The notes under the pieces are model-generated. The model ran no database searches. It was not told the DNA's origin and worked only from the letters and a program-made list of their open reading frames with translations. The translations under genes and the position numbers were made by a program. Below are positions 55,113 to 64,000 of a DNA stretch of 64,000 bases, one piece after another (the first letter of the stretch is position 1; each line of letters starts with the position of its first letter). The DNA comes from Corythoichthys intestinalis. Taxonomy: Eukaryota; Chordata; Actinopteri; Syngnathiformes; Syngnathidae. The DNA is taken from assembly GCF_030265065.1 (NCBI RefSeq), contig NC_080406.1:43347638-43411637 (forward strand), in the 5' to 3' direction.

Positions 55113-55442
55113 AATTTGTACAGGTAAATCTGATCTTGTAGACTGGGGAGAGTTTCTCTAGGATCGCATTTTGAGGATTCAATAGCTGTCAAAAACCTAA
55201 AGTAAATTCCCCATCAGGGAATTGAAGTCTAGCCATCCGGAGATACTGCCCACTATACTAACGAGGAAAGCTGATGAAGTTGACCTGATCGCCTCGTTTG
55301 AGGACAATTTCTATCGGAACACATTTTGAGGAGTCAACAGTTGTCAAATAGCTCGAGCAAACACCCCATCACGGAATTAAAGCCCAGTCTTCCGCGTGAC
55401 AGGCGGAGATATTATCCAATGATTTTTTTTTTTGTAAATATG

Positions 55443-55446
<4 letters not shown>

Positions 55447-55498
<52 letters not shown>
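55447..55498. repeat. (TA)n microsatellite left of a Tc1 element
   Basis: About 26 TA units ending exactly at the Tc1 end CAGTGCTGC. Confidence 0.9.
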
Positions 55499-55501
<3 letters not shown>

Positions 55502-56445
55502 TGCTGCTCGAAAGTTTGTGAACCCCACAGCGATGGTCAGATTTTTTGTAAAAAAAACTAAAATAACCTTATTAAATGTTAAGTTATACCCAAATCCACA
55601 ATACTGACATTCCAAATAATGGACTGAAACAAAAGAAATAGTTATATTGTCATTCTTTATTTAACAAAAGTGGTTGATTTAAGAAAAACTCAGATATCAT
55701 GTGTGCAAAAGTATGTGAACCCCTTCAGTTAATAGGATATTGCGCCTCCTTTTGCAGAGATTACCTCAACCAAACAGTTTCTGTAGTGACTAATCAGCCT
55801 CTCACATCTACTTTGGGGGATTTTTGCCCATTCTTCCTTGCAGAACGCAGTCAGTTGAGAGAGGTTTGATGGGCGTCTGGCATGAACTGCTCGCTTCAGG
55901 TCCCGCCACAGCATTTCAATGGGATTTAGGTCAGGACTTTGACTGGGCCAGTCCAGAACACGAATCTTCTTCTTTTTCAGCCATTCCTTGGTTGTATTGC
56001 TGGAATGCTTTGGATCATTATCATGTTGCATGATCCACCTTCTGCCAAGCTTTAACTTCAAAACAGATGGCGTCAGGTTATGTTCTAGGATTTGACAATA
56101 TTCCTCAGAATTCATGATTCCCTGGACTATATGGAGTTGTCCAGGTCCTGAGGATGAAAAGCAAGCCCAGATCTTGACATTCCCACCTCCATGCTTCACT
56201 GTTGGGAGAAGGTTCTTTTGGTGGTATGCAGTGTTGACTTTTCGCCAGACATGGCGGTTTTGGTTGTGACCAAACAGTTCAATTTTGCACCTACATCAGT
56301 TGATGAAAACTCTTTTTAATTTAGTCTCGACAACACAACTGTTAAAAAAACAAAAAAAAACTACTGAATTGATTGATTAGGAAATCAGGTTGAAATAATA
56401 GAAAATTCCAAAATGTTGAGGGGGTTCACAAACTTTTGAGCAGCA

Positions 56446-56448
<3 letters not shown>
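55499..56448 (-). mobile_element. Tc1 element with 'CAGTGCTGCTCGAAAGTTTG' ends
   Basis: CAGTGCTGCTCGAAAGTTTG at left and inverted CAGTGCTGCTCAAAAGTTTG at right differ by one base. TA lies on each side, continuous with long TA arrays. At 950 bp it has lost the 5' half of the transposase gene. Confidence 0.92.
55729..56285 (-). pseudogene. Tc1 transposase, C-terminal half
   Basis: The open frame (56199 down to 55729) begins MKHGGGNVKIWACFSSSGPG, then [20 protein letters not shown] (second catalytic Asp), [18 protein letters not shown] with the third catalytic region, AVHARRPSNLSQLTAF and LVEVISAKGG to the natural C-terminus. About 30 further codons are readable upstream in another frame to about 56285, where sequence with no transposase match begins. 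The HTH domains and first Asp are deleted. The remaining half is free of stops. Confidence 0.85.
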
Positions 56449-56543
<95 letters not shown>

Positions 56544-56560
56544 ATATATATATATATATA
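56449..56560. repeat. (TA)n microsatellite right of the Tc1 element
   Basis: About 56 TA units with one TTTG interruption (56539-56542), running from the Tc1 right end to the next Tc1 hairpin. Confidence 0.9.
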
Positions 56561-56640
56561 CAGTGGGGAGAACAAGTATTTGATACACTGCCAATGGGCT
56601 TTCCCATTGGCAGTGTATCAAATACTTGTTCCCCCCACTG
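56561..56640. mobile_element. 80-base Tc1 hairpin, two ends and almost nothing else
   Basis: CAGTGGGGAGAACAAGTATT, TGATACACTGCCAATGGG, then its inverse CCCATTGGCAGTGTATCA, AATACTTGTTCCCCCCACTG, around a loop of about four bases. The arms differ by a single base. TA lies on both sides. This is a complete inverted pair of Tc1 termini without an interior. Confidence 0.9.
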
Positions 56641-56760
56641 TACATGTTGACGTATTATTCTATCAAACACAACAGTTGTTTTGGCTTAAAATGCAGCAGT
56701 TTCTTTTAAAGAGGAGTGCAAGAGCAGAAACTGCTTTTTCAGTCTTGTCTGTGTTTTCCG

Positions 56761-56762
<2 letters not shown>
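56641..56762 (-). repeat. THAP-element intron-like block, third fragment
   Basis: On the minus strand: GGAAAACACAGACAAGACTG, AAAAGCAGTTTCTGCTCTTG, CACTCCTCTTTAAAAG and AACTGTTGTGTTTGATAGAA, the same order as 12760-12880. About 120 bases only. Confidence 0.6.
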
Positions 56763-56808
<46 letters not shown>

Positions 56809-56818
56809 CATATATATG
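56763..56818. repeat. (CA)n(TA)n microsatellite
   Basis: About 14 CA units followed by about 9 TA units. Confidence 0.9.
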
Positions 56819-58799
56819 ATAAATATTTTTTAAGCACTTCAATTCCAATAATTGTGATAAGTTTTAAACATGTTACCGTCGCACCGAATTATTTTCAAAC
56901 AAGAATAAATAAGAAAAATGCTTTTCTTTATGAAATGCTTCACTGAGTGAGTCCACTCAAATCCACTCAGGCTGCACACTTACACATCGAGTTGCCACAA
57001 CAACTGTTTAACAAGCTAAAAGATGATTGATGCATGCGGCGCTTTGAGGTTTTGGCTTCCGAGTGTCTTGGCAAGATCAAACCTAATGTCTGTCAATAAT
57101 CGTTAACTATAAGCAACTCCAGTGCACCGCCTGACCAAGAATATCAGCAGGAGGGAGTGAGACTACTTGATCGGATCGGGACAGCTCATCTGTATTCCGC
57201 GATGGACTGAGGGCGCGAAGTTTGAAGCGCGAAGTAGCGAGGGATCACTGTAATTTATTTAATTTCGTGATAAATCATCCCAATGTAGTCAGTATTAACT
57301 CATTGGCTGCCATTGAGGGCGGTAGATGTCCAATCCTTTTGCTCAAAAGTTAAAGTCGAACAACATCAAAGTTCAATTTGAGGAATGTCATTGTGTCTTT
57401 TCTTTCAAATTGGTTTTCTGTTCACAACCCTCGGAGGAAAAAGTTTACGCACCCCTGTACTCACGGCAGTATGGTGTTCTGCTTGATTATGAAACACCAA
57501 TTCATCACGATAACCCACATAAGACTTCGGACAGAACGCAAACTTAATGGCACTTCGAAATAAGAGGCTTTCCAAAGCCACCATATCTGATTACTCATCC
57601 TCCGCGTGTAGGTGGTACCTAACTTTCAAAGACACCATAAGACCGGAATAGTCTGCCTTCTATAGAAGAGGCCGCTTGACGGCGGCGTGACAGGCCGTCC
57701 TCTTCATGTGCTCTTCACTACTTGACAGGCTGCGCGCTAATCACTTTTATGAAGCTATGCTTGTGCAAGCGGACTATATTTTTCTTCTTCTTGGCGTTGT
57801 GATGAGAGAACACAGACACTCACTGGCAAAACAGCTATATAAACACATTGTCACTCGTTCAGATTCAACACAAGCCTCCGTGTGCGGGAGATTAATTCCC
57901 GCATACATGTAAGATGTTCCTCTGTGTAAACGGTGGCTTTGCATATTTGCTGTAAGCGCCTCTCAAAGGACGCACTGATGTAAACTCACGAAGAAACACA
58001 GATCATCAATCTTGCGTCATTCTGATGGATGTGGAACACAAGACGAGTGTACACGTTGGAAATAGATTAGAGTAAACAAGACTATGATAATGTTTCAGTG
58101 CCATTCACGGCGATAGATGTCCGATTAATTCCTCGTCAACTGCAGCGAGTCATTTAAACACAAATGATTTTGTACATCTATCACTTACAGTGTTGGTAAT
58201 TTTACTTAGTAATTAGTAAAAGTAATTAGTTACAGTCACGGCTGTCAGCAGACTTGCAGGGGCCAGGGGACAAGAGACCATTGTAGGGTCCACCCATCTC
58301 ACCCCTGCCACCGGCTTGTCATGACAACATACGCAGTACTTTGCTTTGCAAGCAATGACAGTGTAAATTTTCAAATTATTTAATTTGAGATGAACAGTTA
58401 AATTTAAAAGACCGTAATGTGACACAATAAAAAACAAAGCATTTCCATCTATTGTCTCATGAAGGCTACAATACAATACAACTGAGAGTTCTATGCCTGC
58501 CTGCTAAGCAACAAAACGGTATTACTACACATCCTATGCCCGCCCCCTCCACATCCCTGGGGTTATCAAGCCCTTAAACAGTGATTTTTTTTTTTTTACA
58601 GCAAAGTCATTTATAACATCAGTGGGGGGTAGGGGGTGGGGGGGTGTTGTGGAAAAAACAGAAAAAATATTTATTTGAAATACTTAAAATGTAAAGTTTT
58701 TAAGTATATATCGAGTAGAACATAATATTTAATCAAAGATTTAAATATAAAAGAAATATGTGAATGTAAAGTAAAATAAATCAAGGGTCATTCAGGGGC

Positions 58800-58829
<30 letters not shown>
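56819..58829. other. No recognised gene; mariner end and repeat arms
   Basis: Bases 57181-57250 are an isolated mariner-type end (on the minus strand CAGTGATCCCTCGCTACTTC, then GCGCTTCAAACTTCGCGCCC) followed by TA. Palindrome arms are at 57297-57335 and 58090-58150. A CAGTGTTGGTAATTTTAC... dispersed repeat start is at 58188-58240. There is a G run at 58622-58646. No coding region is supported. Confidence 0.4.
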
Positions 58830-60220
<1,391 letters not shown>

Positions 60221-60439
60221 TAGCTGCAAGGTTATATTTTCGATAAAATGCCATTTTCTCAACCTTTGAATCCTGCGGTTTAATAACAGGCAAACTAGCA
60301 TCATGCTTACCGGTTGAAAGGCTAAGGAGCAATTGTGTTGAAGATGTTAATTTAGCAAATAAATAGATTTTGACATCAATCTGAATCTTTCTGATTAAAG
60401 ATGCCATGTTAATACGTGGACACTTGCAGTTTATATGTA
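60221..60439. other. No recognised gene
   Basis: A short spacer between two Tc1 elements. No feature supported. Confidence 0.3.
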
Positions 60440-62007
60440 CTGGTCCTTCTAAAAAAAAATTAGCATTTTGTGATAAAGTTCATTATTTTCTATAATGGAC
60501 TGATAAACATTAGACTTTCATATATTTTAGATTCATTACACACAACTGAAGTAGTTCAAGCCTTTTATTGTTTTAATATTGATGATTTTGGCAAAAAAGT
60601 CATGAAAAAACAAAAGTCCCTATCTCAAAAAATTAGTATATCATGAAAAGGTACTGTAAAGACGTTGCTAACCTAATCATCTGAATCAACGAATTAACTC
60701 AAAACCCCTGCGAAAGATTACTGAGGCTTTGAAAACTCACAGCCTTGTTCATTACTCAAAACCGCAATCATGGGCAAGACTGCTGACCTGACTGCTGTCC
60801 AGAAGGCCATCATTGACACCTTCAAGCAAGAGGCTAAGACACAGAAAGGCACCTCAGTGGGAAGGAAAAAGTGTGGCATGAAACGCTGCACAACCAGAAG
60901 AGGTGACCGCCCCCCTGAGAAAGACTGTGGAGAAGATCCCAGACCTTGGGGGGCCTGCAGAAACAGTGGACCGAGTCTGGAGTAGAAACATCCAGAGCCA
61001 CCGTGCACAGGCATGTGCTGGAAATGGGCTACAGGTGCCACATTCCCCAGGTCAAGCCACTTTTGAACCTGAAACGGCGGCAGAAGCGCCTGTTCTGGGC
61101 TACAGAAAAGCAGCACTTGACTGTTGCTCTGTGGTCCAAAGTGCTTTTTTCAGATGAAAGCAAATTTTGATGTCATTCGGAAATCAAGGTGCCAGAGTTT
61201 GGAGGAAGACTGGGGAGAAGGAAATGCTAAAATGCCTGAAGTCCAGTGTCAAGTACCCACAGTCAGTGACGGTCTGGGGTGCCATGTCAGCTGCTGATGT
61301 TGGTCTACTGTGTTTTATCAAGGGCAGGGTCAATGCAGCTAGCTATCAGGAGATTTTGGAGCTCTTCATGCTTTCATCTGCTGAAAAGCTTCATGGAGAT
61401 GAAGATTTAATTTTTCAGCACGACCTGGCACCTGCTCACAGTGTCAAAACCAAGTGAAAACAAAACAAGTGTAAATGGTTTACTGACCATAGTATTACTG
61501 TGCTCAATTGGCCTGCCAACTCTCCTGAACTGAACCCCATAGAGAATCTGTGGGACATTGTGAAGAGGAAGTTCAGAGACACCAGACCCAACACTGTGGA
61601 TGAGCTTAAGGCTGCCATCGAAGCATCCTGGGCCTCCATAACACCTCAGCAGTGCCACAGGCTGATTGCCTCCATGCCACGCCGCATTGAAGCAGTTATT
61701 TCTGCAAAAGGATTCCCGACCAAGTATTGAGTGCATAGTTGATATAATTAATTGAAGGTTGACCTTTTTTGTATTAAAAAACACTTTTTTGTATCGGTCA
61801 GATGAAATATGCTAATTTTTTGAGACAGGGATTTTTGGTTTTTCTTGACTTTTTTTGCCAAAATCATCAATACTAAAACAATAAAAGGATTGAAGTACTT
61901 TAGTTGTGTGTAATGAATCTAAAATATATGAAAGTCTAATGTTTATCAGTACATTACAGAAAATAATGAATTTTATAACAATATGCTAATTTTTTTAGAA
62001 GGACTAG
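60440..62007 (+). mobile_element. Tc1 element of full size ('CTRGTCCTTCTAAAAAAATTAGC' ends)
   Basis: CTGGTCCTTCTAAAAAAAAA, then TTAGCATTTTGTGATAAAG at left and inverted CTAGTCCTTCTAAAAAAATT at right, with TA on each side (60438-60439, 62008-62009). Inner inverted repeats (GACTTTCATATATTTTAGATT...) extend over 150 bases. At 1568 bp it is the normal length of a complete Tc1 element. Confidence 0.92.
60770..61730 (+). pseudogene. Tc1 transposase, nearly complete
   Basis: From ATG 60770: MGKTADLTAVQKAIIDTFKQ, then in a second frame GVETSRATVHRHVLEMGYRC (second HTH), LLNLKRRQKRLFWATEKQ and SKVLFSDESKF (first catalytic Asp), then a stop. A third frame carries QGARVWRKTGEKEM, SVTVWGAMSAADVGLL and LIFQHDLAPAHSVKT (second Asp). 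The last, from 61500, carries [18 protein letters not shown] (third acidic residue) and AVISAKGFPTKY to the C-terminus. About four breaks in all. The HDLAPAH and [11 protein letters not shown] variants mark a Tc1 lineage distinct from the others here. Confidence 0.85.
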
Positions 62008-62009
62008 TA

Positions 62010-63740
62010 TGTACGAGTGCTTTTTCAAGACAGTGTAACTACTGAAAATGTTCAGAAGCACCTTGAGGGTTGTGGTTTGTTCATATGTTAGCATGGCAGT
62101 CAGTTTAACTCCCTGGAGACATAAGAGTTGTGATTGACAAGCAAGTATGAGCGCAGATCGAGGAGAAGCGTGGCGGTGAGCATTTAGAACATGCTTGATT
62201 CCAAATTAACGCGTCCGACGTTGAGAGCACGTGCCGACACATACGAGCCGCCGAGAGCTCGGTTTTGCGACGACGGAGGGATTATGATAATTGTGTTGTG
62301 GCACAAGAGAATTAGAGAAAAAAATCCTCCCTTCTCTTCAAGAATACTCATTAAAGCCTCGGAATTCTTCGAGCGAGCGTGTTGGCAGCCAATCGAAAGG
62401 GATCCCAGTTATTCTGCTGCATCCGTGAGTGGAATTAGTGGGAGGGAGAGGAATAAAGACATAAGGAATCGATGGAGCAACGGATATTCCGTTGTGTCAG
62501 GTCGACTGCACCGGAATATCAGATGCATCGGATGCAAGTTCTTCCAGGTGAGTTACTCCAGCACAGTCAAGAGCAAGTGAACGAGTTCAATGACAGTCAT
62601 CAAGGCCTGCAATATCTTGAAACCTTCCCAAATCTGTGTGCACCAAAGCAAGGCTGTCATTTTTTTTCGATTTGTTGAATGAGGCAAATTATTCAGAGGC
62701 ATCATTTTGAAGTTATCAATGGAGCGGAACATCCTTCTTAGACAACAATACGCCCTTAATCCTCCTCTGAATAACAACCCTCATTTTGTGTGCACGTGTG
62801 GGCGGCTTTAAAATTGCTCTGCTTATTAAGAGGCTGTAATTTTTAATGATGCTGTGGATATATGACACTTCTCTCATTCAGGCTTTCCTTTCCCAGACAA
62901 AGATGTAACTTTTTCTCTTAATGATGCGTGGATTTGACTTTTCCTCCTTTAATTGCATGACCCACCTGGCCTAAAGTTTCCCCCTTATTAAACTAATGGC
63001 CGTCAATGCCATTAAAATGACACCAGAAGCTCTGCTCGAGTGTCATTACAGAGCTGCTGCAGCTGGCAGACAATGTGAAAAGTAGAAAAGACACGGTGGT
63101 TATTTTTGCCACAGATAAATCAGGACACATTATGCAAGCCAAGTTTGCTTCGCTTCCCATTAAAACCAACTGTAGGAACAGACATGTATAGCATTGAATT
63201 CAGGTCTTGGGTCAAAAACAAGTCACTCTGATTCATGGAAAAAGAACATAATGTAAACAGATTGTTAGCAACATCGTTTGGAATTGGAAAGTTCTGCTGT
63301 AGAAATGTATTGTTTTGATTGGGGTTCATTGGTTGCTTAGTTTGTTATGTGGTCCGTGAAGCTACTCACATGTTTGATGCCTGCCATTAGCAAGGCATCG
63401 TTTGGGCCAATCATTTGTTTGTTGGTAAGTCAGTCATTTTGTTGTCTTCTCAGTTAATCCAGTTCAAAGTTTGGCATTGATTTGTTAGTCACTAAATGAA
63501 TTTCTCAGTAAGACTATTCATTCTTTAGTTTTCAACGTTTGTAGTTCCTCAACAACAGGACGTCTACAAGTGTTTTTCAGCTTGTTTCTGGTTGCTAGTT
63601 TAGTCAGTCAGCTTGTCTACAGAAAGTTGACTCACGGGTGATCAGTCAGTCAATCCACTTGTCATTTTGACAATCACATTGTTCTTGGTTGGTCAACTGA
63701 CTATTCTTTAAAGGCCTGCAACATGAAGCAATTGTCAGAG
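62010..63740. other. No recognised gene; possible conserved non-coding stretch
   Basis: Bases 62110-62580 are GC-balanced with an open frame (62191-62580) that shows no domain. Bases 62770-63115 are repeat-free and rich in homeodomain-like words (AATTTTTAATGATG, CCTTTAATTGCATGA, TTATTAAACTAATGG), a texture often seen in conserved non-coding elements. Bases 63240-63720 show GTTNGT/CAGTCAGT-like words without a clear repeat unit. Confidence 0.3.
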
Positions 63741-64000
63741 AATCCTAGCCTGGTACTCCAGACTCACCGCTGTTCCAGCTATTGAGTCCGGCCACCATTA
63801 AGCAGATAAAATTTCTAGGACGGAGCAAGCCACAGCAAACAGACAGCGGAGTGGACCAATCACTGACGGGCGGGACGAGGGACTTGCGCGCGGAAGTAAA
63901 CATACGAGGAGAGCGGAGTTTATTTAACATGGCTAGCGCGAGACAGACTGTTGTCAGTGACTTGTGTCGGTGTGTCATTCAAAACTGATTTTACCGTGAA
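63741..64000 (+). other. Unassigned GC-rich start of an element or promoter
   Basis: CCTAGCCTGGTACTCCAGAC, TCACCGCTGTTCCAGC, then a CpG-containing stretch (GACGGGCGGGACGAGGG, GCGCGCGGAAG) leads to an ATG at 63930 reading MASARQTVVSDLCRCVIQN and a stop at 63987. The jump in GC content and the sharp left edge suggest the end of a transposon with a promoter, continuing beyond the window. The family is not identified. Confidence 0.3.

Larger units (their letters stand above)
50793..55420 (-). repeat. Tandem array of about 21 tRNA-Asp-like units, minus strand
   Basis: The inverted counterpart of the plus array, with the same spacer words (reverse complement of GATCGCATTTTGAGGATTCAA etc.). Unit positions: 50793-50865, 50956-51027, 51139-51210, 51322-51393, 51488-51559, 51669-51740, 51853-51924, 52016-52087, 52182-52253, 52586-52657, 52752-52822, 53154-53225, 53320-53390, 53723-53794, 53889-53960, 54292-54363, 54458-54528, 54860-54930, 55041-55112, 55207-55267 (shortened), 55362-55420 (shortened). 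Two classes alternate: a well-kept class ending ACGAGGAG and a poorer class with CTTCTAAAAAGGA at the 5' side. The array ends in a TA microsatellite and Tc1 element. Confidence 0.9.

Noticed and set aside
38204-55420. The tRNA-like repeats as a tRNA-derived SINE
   Set aside because: They are head-to-tail at near-constant spacing with the same spacer, lack a poly-A or SINE tail and show no target duplications, so tandem arrays fit better.
50793-55420. CRISPR-like array (regular repeats with spacers)
   Set aside because: Repeats are 72-base tRNA-like blocks and the 'spacers' are also repeated. The genome is clearly vertebrate.
55326-55615. Frames rich in YIYIYI
   Set aside because: Translation of a TA microsatellite. 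The same applies at 56377-56819.

Overview
The window looks like teleost fish (probably percomorph) genomic DNA. It carries Tc1/mariner elements of several fish families, hAT elements with 8-bp target duplications, L2-type and other non-LTR fragments with fish-type tails, fish dispersed repeats, and eukaryotic tRNA-Asp(GTC) genes with internal A and B boxes. I found no complete host protein gene. Almost all recognisable coding sequence is transposase or another transposon-borne domain in decay. There is no sign of a bacterial genome, an operon or a CRISPR array.

Layout. 0-5 kb: the 3' end and LTR of a Gypsy-like retrotransposon fossil, a hAT fragment, a THAP-domain first exon on the minus strand with a CRE-like box upstream, and a non-LTR 3' end with a GATG tail. 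5-16 kb: two copies (5454-8812 and 12258-14419) of a THAP-bearing, TTAA-flanked, Kolobok-like DNA transposon. One is riddled with a foldback Tc1, an LTR-like insertion and a mariner-like MITE. 17-27 kb: a nest of hAT and Tc1 elements, up to four levels deep. 29.2-30.2 kb: a compact 1.06-kb TIR element holding two converging first exons, one THAP and one resembling the N-terminus of YqaJ/SWIM-type proteins. 31-36 kb: another copy of the THAP-family blocks, split by a long Tc1 element, then a hAT MITE with a perfect target duplication. 37.4-38.1 kb: an L2 LINE 3' end.

The most conspicuous structure is a pair of inverted tandem arrays of tRNA-Asp-like units. About 19 lie on the plus strand (38.2-41.3 kb) and about 21 on the minus strand (50.8-55.4 kb), with a 9.5-kb loop between them. 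Part of the minus array has re-amplified as a roughly 568-bp higher-order repeat carrying two tRNA-like units and a GTTCG-rich insert. The loop holds degenerate tandem repeats, P-element-like transposase exons and a 2.2-kb hAT (45879-48064) with two younger insertions. 55-62 kb holds three Tc1-type elements, TA arrays and an 80-bp hairpin made of little but two Tc1 ends. The last 2 kb is mostly unassigned, with possible conserved non-coding sequence.

The genes do not form a host pathway. What ties the window together is repeated insertion and internal deletion of cut-and-paste transposons, plus local amplification of tRNA-Asp. Element limits flanked by matching target duplications are firm. 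Family names for the THAP/YqaJ/P2X7-like exons are inferences from remembered family patterns, not from a search.
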